Source of the DNA: Calycina herbarum
Taxonomy: Eukaryota; Ascomycota; Leotiomycetes; Helotiales; Pezizellaceae
NCBI GenBank assembly: GCA_001414485.1
Contig: LLEY01000017.1
Location: 310,001-374,000, forward strand
Length of the DNA stretch: 64,000 nt
Direction: 5' to 3'
In this document: one piece after another, positions 46,635-58,318 of the stretch
Numbering within the stretch: the stretch's first letter is position 1
Layout: every line of letters starts with the position of its first letter
Notes under the pieces: model-generated
The model's database searches: none
What the model was told of the DNA's origin: nothing
The model's input: only the letters and a program-made list of their open reading frames with translations
Translations under genes and position numbers: made by a program

Positions 46635-48217
46635 TTGGTTGTGTTAGTTGGTTGTCTGGTTTTGGTGACTTCGAATTTACTTACTGTTGATTGTGTCTGG
46701 TTGATGATGAGCAAAAGATAGTATATGGTAAAGGTTGGTAGGTAATAAATGAGAATTCAAGTCCTGTCGAAGGATGAGTGATTGTAGTGTGAGTGATGAA
46801 GAGCTGAGAAGATGTGGATGATGAGAATACAAAACGCCGTTGCATCAGTTCATTATATACTCAGAAACATATGTACTTGATCAAATCACCGTGGCTAAAG
46901 CTGATCACCCCGTCATAAAATTCAAGTTTTTAAAACAGCCTTCCATCTAATTGTCCAAGAATTTGAGCTTCTTATCATCACTCAGATTGTGTGAGATGTA
47001 GATATATCACTCGCGTTAAAAAGGTTCCCGCGTGCAGAAAAGAGCACAATCCCAGGTCAGATGAACTACTTTTGCTTACTATTTGCTTGCTAGGTATCTC
47101 TATTGTTATGAAGTTACACCTAGAGCTGAGCGAATAAGTGGGACGAGAATGTAGACCTTGTTTATGGTTAAAAGCAACTATAAACCTGGTTCACTTGGCG
47201 ATTACTCTTATGCTTCAATACATCTTGTGATTGGTGTACGCAGGAGCTGGAACTTAATACGCCAAGATTAAGCAACAAATTGTGCTCTCATTCTCATCTA
47301 AATTTACACGAAAGTTCTCGGCTACTTTGAATAAGCATGCTGTGTGGTTTCTACCTTCCTCCACTGGGTATTCTCCATCTTAGTATATTACCCAACGCAT
47401 TAAAGATCTTCGACCCCACACTTTCGACAGGTCGGCTAAGCGGCAACCTTAAAATAAGTGCTTTATTCTGCTCGCGTCTTAGTACTCGTATTTCGAATCT
47501 GAAATAAAGTGTTTCAGACCCACAAATCGTTCTTCCATGCATTAAAACCCCCTTTCTTGGCACTTGGTTTCGCTTAGCTAGCTACCTGCTTGGCAATATT
47601 CTCCTTATGAGAGTGGGATGGCTCATCTCCCAACAAAAAAAGATCTACACTTTGCTAGACAATTTTGTTCCAGGTATTCCCTCGAGGCGAGTTCATGAGT
47701 TACCGAACTCAAAGTAAGCTCCTACTATAAGGCGAGTTCATTTCGTATGCCATACTTCTGTAAACTTGGCAAGAAACTTCTTAATTACACTTTGTCTCGT
47801 ACAAAGTATTTGTTAGAGTCCTTTTTGCACACGTTTCTCTCCCCAGTGTGACAGTTTTCCAAACTGCTTACTAGGGTCTCACACTATTGGTATTGCTACG
47901 AATACCTAACACCCAGACCGACGAGAACTCTCACCATATTCAAACTTTGATTTTTCAAGCATCAAGGACCCAAGTCATTGATCACACCCCGGATATCATG
48001 AGAAGATCTCATATCTGTTTCTCTCCACCATAACTAAAAAGCGAACGCACTGTTGACTTAAACTTCCAGGGTTCCCCAGTTCTCAAATAGTTTAAGGTTT
48101 GGAAGCTAAAACATGACACTCCCGAAATTGCATACGAGGAAAATTCTTCCTTCAATGCTTAACAGCCTAACTCCTGGCGTAATAGTATTCTGAATTCCCT
48201 GACCCCAGTATCATATA
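46635..48217. other. intergenic, no recognised gene
   Basis: Short ORFs only (70 codons or fewer). The right edge is the TA duplication of the transposon at 48218. Confidence 0.45.
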
Positions 48218-48324
48218 AGAGTTGTGGCCACAGCTCGTGGCACACCTAAGCGAGAACACCAAAACCTAGACCTTATTTTTAAAAATATATTATAAATCCA
48301 ATTCTAGTTATTAAAAAACTAATA

Positions 48325-49440
48325 TTAATGAATAGTAGCTAATCTATGTACTTTAATAACATCTTCTAATTTACATGTTAATCTCTTAGTATATACCCAA
48401 TAATCACGTGGATCCACCAGATCCCAAAGCCTTTGGATCTCCCTTATTAACTCCTCCTTTGAAGTCGGTACAAAGGGCAACTTTTTTAGCTCTTCTTTCA
48501 TCCACCGCCAGACCTTCTCAATTACGTTTAAATCAGGGGAAGAAGGAGGCCAATTAAACCCGCGGATGTTATATTCAAGCTTAGCTAAACGAGCATGTCC
48601 CTTATACACCTTAGAACCGTCTTCTATAAAGATATACTCAGTTCCGAGCTTATCGAATAAGGGAAATATAACTAGCTTAAGAACTTAGTCCCTATAGGCG
48701 CGGGAATTCACCCCTTTGCAGCCTTGTTTCTCTAAGAAGACAAGAGGGGATTTATAATCCCAGCCGATCACACCCCAGATCATAACCGACACCCTCCCTA
48801 AACGATAAGTCGACTAAATACAGTCAAGACACCGTTTTTCGTCTATACGCCGCGTTACCCAAACCCTCCCACTCTTTCCAAGCTCGAATATACACTCATC
48901 CGACCATATAACCTTCCTCTAGTCCCCCCCCCCCCCCCTGGATTCGAGGCAGCGTAGTCAGAGGTCCCCCACTAACGGTGTTCTAGTACAAAACCAAGGC
49001 GCTTTTTAGCTTGTTTCCAGGATATAAAAGGTCGAGGGTATACTACGCAGCGACGGTTGCCTACGTAGCGTAGTTCTCGTCGAATAGTACGTGCTGATAC
49101 GTCGATACCGAGGATGTTTCAGACTCGCTCGAAAGTTATACAACGAGTAGTATAATTTGTCGATATAAATCGAATAATCCAGCGTATATCCCTCTTTCCT
49201 AGTCGCCTCCTTTAATATTACTTCCCTTTCCGTATACGTTAACTTGTTCCGTCCTTACAAATCCGTCTCGTAGTGGTTCTAGGAACCCCTAATTCTTTAT
49301 ATATCTATCCCTACGATTTTCCGTCGCTTCGCGCTTATCGTACTCTAGCCCTTTTCGGTGTATGCCAATTGTAACCAGGTTCGTGTATAGGATAGGGGGA
49401 GAGGATTCGGTCTGCCATTCTTAATTTAGAGAGTTTTAGA
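48325..49440 (-). pseudogene. degenerate Tc1-type transposase
   Basis: The N-terminus at about 49420 (MADRILSPYP) is followed by a homeodomain-like HTH piece with KELGVPRTTTRRIC (49290-49220), then a stop-filled centre. An open C-terminal 94 codons (48609-48325) holds NWPPSSPDLNVIEKVWRWMK, the final DDE block with its Glu intact, and KLEDVIKVH at the end. The centre has stops and frame changes. A run of 15 C lies inside. Confidence 0.82.
48924..48938. repeat. poly-C run of 15
   Basis: A homopolymer inside the decayed transposase. Its length is prone to slippage and to sequencing error. Confidence 0.9.
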
Positions 49441-49544
49441 TGAAAGGTTGAATTATGGTAGATTTTTGAAAAGGGAGTGTCGGAAATTAAGGTGGGGGGG
49501 GGCAAATCTCGCTTAGGTGTGCCACGAGCTGTGGCCGCAACTCT

Positions 49545-52095
49545 TACTTCTCTTATCGAGAAACGTTAGGCGATATCTAAAAGAGGAGACCTCAGTTAGA
49601 GTGTCATGGAAAGACCTTTCGTAGAGAATTTCAGATTCTCACTCACACCGCCCTTTCATCTCCCCAGAATGCATATCACTCTCTTATATTTTCAACCAAC
49701 CACCGTCTCTTCAGACTCTTCCAAACAGTCCCCAACACTCTTAGCTTTGGCAGTAAGATTCCGCCTCATTTTTCACTAGATAGCTGAATAATATCGATTC
49801 GGTATTGTCATCCTATAAGTTCTAGAACAATCAAGCTATAAATTTACCGAAAACTGTTCGTAGATTCTACCGAGAATTGAGCGAGGACTCACAATTCTTC
49901 CCACTCAAAATTATATTCTTACCTCCTATAAAACCATTAGGCGAATACTGGCAGATCGTGCACCAATCGACGCGGAGCACAGATTAGGCGTAATGGCCAA
50001 AACGAGCCGGCGATCTACCTCGAAAGGATGTCCCAGTGTATCTTGATACCTATTGCATTAAACCCGGGGGCCCTCGCAGCATACTGCCACGCAGTCGCTG
50101 GAGTTGAGAAATGAGGTTTTGCTACCTTGATTTCTTTTTGGATTGTTGGTGGAAAATATTCGTGCCTGCGGCTTTTTTTTATGTGGAGGTCAGAGATGAT
50201 AACAGTGCTTAGCACTGTTAGAATAACTTTTAAGAAGCACTAGAATCCAAAGTGATCAATCCTAACCAACCACTTTGCGTGACCGAGATGTCGTATTCTG
50301 CGAAATACATCAACTTACATGTCAAGGGACAAGCCTCCGCACCCTTGCACGACGTGTTACCTCTTAACCACCTCCCAGTCCTTACCTAAAGTAAACTCGC
50401 ATCTTGATAAAAAACCAGCGATCTGAGTTACTGTCGAATCCCAATTCAGCGTCGAATTCCTTTCCCTTTCACATATTTTCTAGGCTGCCCTAGAGTCCTT
50501 ATATACTACTAATAAAACTCCTGAAAATGTTATTCCTATTCTATCAGCTTCTTCCCTAGGTAGCAACTATGTACTTTCCCTCTCCTCTCTACCAGCTCTC
50601 TCCTATATAGTGAATATGAGGTTACGACTACACACTGCACCTCTCCAATCCGCCGCACTTCAAGTTTATAAATACGATAAAAATACCAGAAACTGCCAAA
50701 GCTCCTCTTCTTTGTATATTTATTGTAAAAACATATCAAGTCACCGACACTCAAACTAAAAATCAGGAAACAGTACGTTAAAGCCGCAAAGACAGAGGAT
50801 ACCATAATTTCAGCGGTCACACACTTGCCTCAACCTCAACAACCACGCCTCAAAAGTCCCAATTACTCACTCAAGGTAACATCAGAACTTGCTGAAAGAT
50901 ACCAACGAGCCTAATCACGGTCGAAATTCATTTCACTGTCTCACCGAATTTGCTCCTCACGACCTCAAAAATGCCCCAACATATCCTTCCCATCCTTCCA
51001 TTTCCTTTCTCTCGCTCTCACAAGCAACTCCATATCGCAGTAAAAACTCCAGCACAACTACTCTTCCACCCTGCAGTTTCTCCTACTTTTCCTTTCATTT
51101 TTACTCCAGCAACCAAAAATAAACAATGCCTCAATCCAAAAGAGGAAATAGAGGGGTAAGTAGCAAGTGAGTGGCTGTGCGAAATATGGCTCATTCATAC
51201 CGGCTTATCCGTAGCTCACTCCCAGCTCACTCCCAGCTCAATCCCAGCTTACTCGCAGCTTACCCACAACTCACTACCAGCTCACTCCCAGCTTACTTTA
51301 CAGCTTACCCACAAAAACACTTCACCAAAAAGAGAGTACGAATATCAACCACCAACCACCTAACCCCTCCCTTGGAATATACTTCCAGAACAACTACAAA
51401 CCCAACGAAACTCTCAATTATCCCAATCTCTTTGGAAAAGGAGATTCATTCTTTAGAAATATTACTTAGAAGTAACGTTCCTATTTAAGCCTCGATCGCA
51501 AATTCTTATTACATCCTCCTATCTCTCACTCTCAAGAGTCGTAAGAAGGCGCACCGTCGCTGAAGCCTACTCTTCTAAATTTCAGGGAAGCGGGTAGCTG
51601 GAACTTAGGGTTGTAATCGCTAGGCTCCAGGGGGCGGAGAAAGTTATTCGCCAGCTTCTAAGGTGATATCGCTAAATTTCAAGGCACTACTCCGTAACCC
51701 ACAAACTCAAGAAGAGGTTCAAAACAACATCACAAAAAACCCCACCATTCAACATCGAAATTAGAAGTAACGGAGTCATAGGATATCATTCCATTATAGG
51801 AGGAATCTAGGAAGAAAAGCGAGGCGCTTCAGAAAATGCACCCGTCCTGAGTACCCGACAGCGCACCCACTCTAATATCAAACTCCCATACCCAATGCAA
51901 TGCAATGCAAATCCCCTATATACGCCCCTCTCCCTCAACGCCAAAGCCAACGATCAAAAGCCAAGCAAGCATCCAATCATAAAAGGAGTATCAAACGTCG
52001 TTCCTCAGGAAAAACCCCCAAGCAATTGCACCAATTCAAATCTATACCAAGAGAAAAGAAAATGCAAAGAAGAAAGGAAAAATTCCAGAAAAAAC
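49545..52095. other. intergenic, no supported gene
   Basis: Contains a minisatellite at 51213-51310 and short ORFs. A 94-codon minus-strand ORF (50820-50536) begins with a hydrophobic stretch (VSSVFAALTYCFLIFSLSVG) but has no family features. ORFs at 51895-52374 are antisense to the transporter end. Confidence 0.4.
51213..51310. repeat. imperfect minisatellite, AGCTCACTCCC-type unit
   Basis: About nine degenerate copies of an 11-bp unit such as AGCTCACTCCC or AGCTTACCCAC follow each other. They give an apparent ORF rich in Ser/Leu/Pro that is probably not a gene. Confidence 0.8.
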
Positions 52096-54476
52096 TCAGA
52101 ACTTCTCCATCAAGTTCATCCTCACAGTCCACATCCTAGCCCTCTTCCCAAAAATGTACATCGGAATTGTCGTCCCCATCAGCACCAACTGTATAACACC
52201 CAACCAAATAAAAACCGTCCTCGACCCATCAGCCTCCAACCACCGATTGAAGAACAAGCTAAACACCAACCCATGGAAGATGTTCTTGCTAACATTGAGC
52301 GTGACCAGTGCCTCCCCAGCATATTGCCGATAGCTATCGACGCAAAACGTGATGGCAGTCGTAGAAGCGAGTGAGCAACCAAACGAGATGATACCAAAGA
52401 AGACAGTCGGAACAATCCAAGCGTCTCGTTCTTGTGCAGACCATCCGAACCCCATTAATCCAACGACTGTAGTGAGAGCGATTGGAATTCCCATGACGAG
52501 ACGAAATTCCGGCTCATACAAGCCTCCATTTCGTTTCGTCATAGCTCGAACGATGACATCGCTAACCTTTCCCGCAACCGCTGTACCAAGAACTCCTCCG
52601 ATGAAAGGCGAGAGGTAAATAAGACCGGTAGAGAGGGCAGAGAAATTATATGTGTCATGCGTTCGATAAATCTCAGACACGGATTCCGAAAGAACAATCA
52701 ACCAGCCTACAGCGCATGCGTAGACTCCAGCAGACCAAAGTACAGCGGGATATGCGAATAAGATGAAAGGACGAATCGCGACTCGAATCCATTTATCATT
52801 ACTTAATCTCCCACTAAAAGGTTTCATCTGCTGGACAAATGAGAGAGGTGGCCCTTCTCGTAGAGCATGAGTATATCGTTGAGAATGCGGTGTGTGTTCG
52901 GGTTCTGAAGGAGGTAAAGTGACTGATCCATCAAAAGCCGGTGGAGGTTCATCCTTAGAGTATGTACGGCCTATGGGTATGTAAGTTGATTCATTTTCCC
53001 GTTCAGAGGTATAAAATGGAGAGTTGATAGTTCGGAGGTCTGGGGTTGGCGGGCAACCACCTGCGGGTTGAACTCTTGCCTCAAAGTCGTGATGAGCTAG
53101 ACTTGGTCGTGCCGATCGGTTATACAAAGCTGGGGCCTCTTCGGTGGGGACCCCTAGATTCCAAGGGTAGTGGTTTTCTTGAGAATATGTGGCCCCATCT
53201 GCTTGTCTTTCCAAGTCTTTTGAGTGCGTGTTGTCATCAGCAAAACCCACGCTTCTTGCAGTTGCTCGATGTGCAAGTGCTGGCTTCTGTGGTTTGAGTG
53301 GATCCTGCTTTTCGGGATCTTTGGGATCCTTGAGAGAAGTCATAGTTGATGCTTGTGAGATTTTTTTGGGCGAGAATAGAGAGTGGTGAGAGGGTTTTCG
53401 ACTTTTTGCGTGGGGTGTTCGATCCCAGAAAGATTCCGGGACGAAAAAGAAGAGAAGAATCCCACAAAATCCAACGACCATAGAGACAATCCAGAATACC
53501 CATCTCCATCCCATCTTCTCAATAATCGCAGCACTGACAAGGGGTACCAAATTCTTCCCTCCGAGTAAAAGTAACGTGTATATACCAATTCTATAGGCAC
53601 GCTCATGAAGGAAGAATATCTCGGCAATCGTTGCAGAGGGAAGACATTCAACGGAACTGACCGAGACACCTTGAAATATTCGTGCTACCAGCAAAGAATT
53701 GTAGGAGGGGGACGCAGCGCACCAAACGGATGTAGCGACGAAGAGAATAGCACTGAATAGGTACACTGGACGTTTCCCGTATAAAATTGCAGTCGGAGAG
53801 GCGAATACCGATCCCACCCCAAGCCCCATCATATACAAGCCTGTTGTTAGGGCGACATCCGGAACGGTAACAGCGTAAGTAGTAGCAACGTTGGCAAAGC
53901 CTGCAGCTAAGATTGGCGTCATACCACCACCAACCATACAATAAAGACCCAAGGATAACAATGCGACATCTCGTCTCCATTTTGGCCAATTTAGAGGGTC
54001 GTTATTGGATTCTTCTGGTTGAGGATCGAGGATAATGGAGCCATCGGGGGTTGTCTTTTTTGGATCTTGCCTGTGCTCTTGTCGCGAGGTCCTCCGGCTT
54101 GGAGAGGGTGTTGAAAGTTGAGGAGGAAGAGATGATGACGAGGTTACGGCTGGTACATTCCGAAGTCCCAAAGGATGATTACGATGATCGGACAAGAGCA
54201 TAACAGAGCCTGAAAGCCGGCAATTAGCAGAGTTCCCTTGTATTGGGACAATTGAGCATATCTACCAGGAACTTCATGGGTGGTCGGAACGTTCAAAATT
54301 CCAAGACTCCATTTTGTTGTTGGTCGTCCCATTTCCCCGTCTGTTTCGGTTTCCACATCTTCCTTGGCTTCCTGGACATCTACTTCATTGTCATTATTTG
54401 AGGCGGAATTTCGATTGAAAAATGAACGTGTGGCTTTTAAGAAACCGCTTCTAGGCTGAGTCTCCACGGTAGCCAT
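52096..54476 (-). CDS. MFS transporter, DHA1 type, with long central loop
   Basis: Exons 54476-54266 and 54209-52096, separated by a 56-bp phase-1 intron, give 774 aa. An ~140-residue Ser/Pro-rich cytosolic N-terminus leads to the family's NNDPLNWPKWRRDVALLSLG entry into the first helix. Also visible are TPILAAGFANVATTYAV, the motif-A equivalent SPTAILYGKRPVYLFS, VARIFQGVSVSSVECLPSA and GWRWVFWIVSMVVGFCG. A hydrophilic loop of about 190 residues (near 340-530) separates the two six-helix halves. The second half has LSPFIGGVLGTAVAGKVSD and a C-terminal IFGKRARMW. This arrangement is typical of the large fungal DHA1 (Hol1/synaptic-vesicle-like) transporters. The substrate is unknown. The long loop could be a phosphorylation platform. 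The start at MATVETQPRSG is the first Met of an open frame, with a well-placed intron after TTHEVPG. Confidence 0.92.
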
Positions 54477-55442
54477 GCTGGGGAAAATTAATGGCCTTGG
54501 ACCAGACTGTAGAAAAAATCGGCGCAGGTAGGGAATGACGAAATTATATCAAAAGGTGAGAAGGTTCTCTCCAGAGATATATATCTTGGAGGTTGAGGAG
54601 CGTCTTTTGGAATTCCATGGGAGAGAATGTTTTAAAGAGTGTTGAACATGTGTCCAGGTGGTTGCAGGTAGGGTGGTGCGGAGGGATTTAAAGAGGTATT
54701 TGTCGAGATGAGAGGGGATATCGATGGTGGTGACTAGGTCAAGGAATGGACACTCGATCACGAGTTGATATGAGATGGAGGGTCGGATTGCGCGAGTAAT
54801 TCTTTAGGAAGGGGAGAGATGTTTGTGAGGAGACTGGAGTGTTTCAAGGAAATGTTGCTGTGGGTGAGGAAGAGTTCGGAAGGTGCGATTGAAGAACTTG
54901 AAGAGGTGGTGCTGGTGGTGAGAGATGAAGGGTAGGAAGGGAAGGAGAGAGGTAAGAAAAATACGAGCTAAGAACCTTGAGGGCTACGCCAGCATAGGTA
55001 GACACTACCGATTTAGGACGGTGAGTAAACAGCTCCACTCTTGCCTCTACACCCACTTGCTACGGAGTATATGAGTCGAAGCATGAACCAACCGTTGACA
55101 GCATCACCCATCCATAATGGACAAGGGCAGGCATTCCCCACAATAGAGCATGGGATAGACAGTTGCGAAGGAGCCTCGTGATGGCAGTCTACGCAAGAGC
55201 TGGTCGAAGGAAGCCCCTCGTGATAGATCTTTGTCTCAAAGTCCAACACCGAATAGTGCAAATCTCCCCGGATTAATTTTGGCATCAGATTGAAGCGTGG
55301 CCAAGCTTTGCGCCAAGCAATGACGTCGGAAAGGAGAATCCCTGCAAATCGGTCGAGTATGGCGACCTGAACTCTCCAAACGCGGCCAATTTGCTCGTCT
55401 GACACAATTCACGAGTCGCAAACACCATCAACGGCCTCTATA
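54477..55442. other. intergenic between divergent genes
   Basis: Promoters of the MFS transporter (left) and the thioredoxin-like gene (right). A minus-strand ORF at 55405-55013 lacks motifs and is only 130 codons; not accepted as a gene. Confidence 0.4.
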
Positions 55443-56384
55443 ATGATTACTCGGCCTGCCTCCAGACTCCTGCGGGTCTCAATTGCAAAAAATAAACTCC
55501 TGGTCTTGCCAATACCTCGCCACTTTTCCAACACGAAAGACAACAAGAAGAACAGGATATATACACCGTATGTGATGAGATTGTGGTTGTTACCATCAAA
55601 AGTTCCAGCTCCAAGGTCCTCAATATACTGACAATTCCCCGCAGAGTCCGCCGGCCCGATGACTTCCAATCCTACCTTCTCTTGTCCTCCTCCTCTCGAA
55701 AGCCTCTCCTAACCTTTGTCAGTACCACCGAATTTCTCTTTCATTGTCCAGGGAATGTAAAGGGGATTGTGCAAATGCTCTGGAAATATCAATTCCCATA
55801 CTATTGTTTCAAAGGCCTAGGGTAGAATCAGATATATTGTCTAAATCGGTCTGGCAGAATCAAAACCGGGATTGCCTGACAACTTTTCAGCCCAGCATTG
55901 AGCTATAGCCTGAGAAGGTTTGGAGCATAGTGCGCGAATTGGAGTGTAGCGCAATGCCAAAAACCCCAACTCTCATGCTCTTTTTCTTCTATCTTTGCAC
56001 AATCGCTAACATTCAAATCAGTGGACAGCCTCCTACTGCAACACCTGTCGAACGGTCGCGCCCCTCCTCCATGATCTCATAGAATCCGGCGTTGGAGAAG
56101 AAGAAGGCGGGGTTTCCTTCTGCGAAGTAGAATACGATGCGCCTGATATAATGTCAAGTGGCTTCGGAATGACCTACATGATAACCTCTATGCCAACACT
56201 CCTTTCCTTCGATCGAGGAGAAGCGCAGACGGAAACAAAATTGGTGGACCCAAGGAAATTTAGAGATACGGAATTCATGAAGGAATGGATTAGGAATGAA
56301 GCCAGAAGAGGAGGTGGAGGGTCTAGCGGATACCCTCCTAGCGGGACGGGATTGTTTGGAGGCTTGTTCGGATCTTCAAAATAG
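55443..56384 (+). CDS. thioredoxin-like protein
   Basis: Exons 55443-55567, 55645-55717 and 56022-56384 give 186 aa. The first intron is 77 bp; the second is an unusually long 304 bp (GTCAGT donor, GCTAAC branch site 14 bp before the CAG). The N-terminus (MITRPASRLLRVSIAKNK) is basic and lacks acidic residues, like a mitochondrial targeting sequence. The thioredoxin fold is shown by KPLLTF joined across the intron to WTASYCNTCRTVAPLL, with the CxxC redox pair (CNTC). Then come FCEVEYDAP and the cis-Pro region SMPTLLSFDRGEAQ. The C-terminus is a Gly-rich tail (RRGGGGSSGYPP; GLFGGLFGS). A disulfide-exchange role, probably in mitochondria, is inferred. Confidence 0.85.
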
Positions 56385-56575
56385 AGGAATTGAAAGAAGA
56401 TAAATACCTGAAATAACTTTTGAAAGTCATTGCAATCATCTGTTCATAAACTCTGCCATAGAATCGCTCAAGAGAAACCCTATTCGGATCCTCCATAACC
56501 CGCACCAAAAATGCCCCTCCATCCATCCATATACACCTCCTCCTTCACCTCTCCTCCCATTGTTCATCTTATCAA

Positions 56576-57156
56576 TCAAGGGTTATAAAATACCTCCTCA
56601 ACTCCCTTCCACCAAGCAGGCTCTCCATCATAACTACACTTCGCGCCTGGAACGAAAGACTCCTGGAATGAATCCGTCATCTTCCACCACTCTTGGACTT
56701 TGGGGTTCTCCTTCATTCGTTCCATGTCGCCTGCGTAGTTGTAGCCCACGTATTTGAAGGATGCGAAGAGGATTCCGGTTCCGGGGTCGTGGAAGATTGA
56801 ATCTGTTGATTTTTGTATTAGCAATCATTCGTCTCCTGCCCTCGTTAACCCATCCTCCTCCACCCCTTCATTGCCAACCCAAACACAAAAGAAAATGAAG
56901 AGCGGATAAACATACAATCCTCAATATTAGAATCCTTAATCTGCTTCAAAACTTCCGGCCAGACTTTGGCATGGCATTTCTTGTATTCCTCCACAAACTC
57001 AGGCTTCAACTTTACGATCTGGGCGATTCTTCGTCCTTGGTTCTTGAGTCGGACTACCGGGACGGTGGGGGTTTGGACTCGACCCTGGGGAGCTTCTTTG
57101 GGAGAGGTTGGGGACCAGAGAGGGGAGGTGGGAGGTTCTGAGTTGGTTGCCCACAT
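56576..57156 (-). CDS. L-rhamnose mutarotase (RhaM) family
   Basis: Exons 57156-56916 and 56802-56576 joined by a phase-1 intron give 155 aa. The RhaM domain starts at about residue 43 (RIAQIVKLKPEFVEEYKK). It has Y58 and H62 of the YKKCHAKVWPEV motif, then SNIEDYSIFHDPGTGILFAS across the splice, and PKVQEWWKMTD, followed by EPAWWKGVEEVFYNP at the end. The enzyme interconverts alpha and beta anomers of L-rhamnose. A 42-residue Pro/Ser-rich extension precedes the usual start, longer than the ~105-residue bacterial enzyme. With a GH28 pectinase elsewhere in the window it fits growth on rhamnose-containing plant pectin. Confidence 0.92.
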
Positions 57157-58318
57157 CTTTATTTGTTTGTGGGGGGGGGGGGGGGGATTGAGGAGGTTTG
57201 GAGATTGAGTTGGGATGGGATGGGAAGTTGGGTGATCGTGTGGGAAGCTTGCTCCTGTCTTGTTTAATTCCGTACGGATGATGCGGGGTAGCTTCCAATT
57301 CGTCCTTTCCCTTCAATTATCCCTTGCCTGTTGTAGTAACCTTCTTCTTCACACTTAGGAAACTTTCTGGGGAAAATTAAAGGGCAAGATTTCAAAGCAC
57401 AGGCTAGATGTCAATTGATGAGTGAGCAATGCAAGCAGCTATCCCCCTCCGTGCCTCTCCAGTGCTGTGCCGGGGAGACCTTCAAATCATGAGCCATGCC
57501 GAATCCTTCGGGCGAATTAAGTCCGTTATTGGAGGGTATGCTCCGCTTTTGTTTGCTTTTTTCTTGGTGGGATGAGGTACGTCACTGGTTTTTTTCCTTC
57601 TTATCAGGATCTCCGCTGGGATGGTGTGTTTTTGTTTGGATCTGTTTTGGGTTTGTGAGGGGTTTTTGTAAGGTAAGGAAGGACTTGTGAGTGTTTCATG
57701 GAATAAGCTTTTTTGTTTGAATGTTTGGAGCTGTCATGTTGCCGGGGAGCTATTTTAGTTTCTTTAGCTTGGGAGATCTTATCTTGGGACGTTGTGCCAA
57801 GAGGGTGGCATGTCTAGGATCTGTATCTTCCAGAGTTTGTGTATTGTTTTCGAGTTCCCTTTTTTTTTCTTTTCATAGTTCAAGCGTTTCCATTTCGGTA
57901 TCTCCTTTTTCCTGAATTCTTCCCATGAGGTGGGGGTTTTCAGCGATTCACAATCCAATCTCATTGTGTAACAATCTTGTACCCCGATGGATGATGAAAG
58001 CAGTAGGCAGAAAAAAAAGCCATCGTTGATTCAAGTTTCCAGTAAAACTTATACAAGCTTTAAGATAGTCACTTATCTTTTACAAGCTAGTAAGGCAGAA
58101 CCACGATAGCTATTTGCTGCCGCTCTTATCAACTATCGCGAGATGTGTAGCACAAGAAAAGCCACTTCGCGGGGTAATTGACGGCCGATAGCTGCAAATC
58201 AATTTAACCGGCTGGTCTGGGGAGATCTTCTCTCAGCCTCCCTCTTTTCCTTCTCCTCCTCCCCTCCCTCTGCTGTCTTAAAGCATCACATCTTCGTTCT
58301 CCGAAACTCCTAGTTCCG
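57157..58318. other. intergenic, no gene seen
   Basis: Begins with a 16-G run (57171-57186) in the promoter of the mutarotase. The remaining ORFs are 64 codons or fewer. A pyrimidine-rich CTCCTC stretch at about 58230-58270 precedes the next ATG, as in many fungal promoters. Confidence 0.5.

Larger units (their letters stand above)
48218..49544 (-). mobile_element. second Tc1/mariner element, 1327 bp
   Basis: Inverted repeats of about 37 bp: the left arm starts AGAGTTGTGGCCACAGCTCG and continues through GTGGCACACCTAAGCGAG; the right arm is its reverse complement with one mismatch. TA lies outside both ends (48216-48217, 49545-49546). The TIR differs from that at 16347-17664, so this is a different family. 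The interior carries a broken transposase on the minus strand. Confidence 0.92.

Noticed and set aside
51171..51488. 105-codon ORF rich in Ser/Leu/Pro
   Set aside because: Most of its first half is a translated minisatellite.
55409..55669. Minus-strand ORF that continues, after one TGA, into 55405-55013
   Set aside because: It overlaps exons 1 and 2 of the thioredoxin-like gene on the other strand and has no family features. The apparent single-nonsense gene is probably chance.
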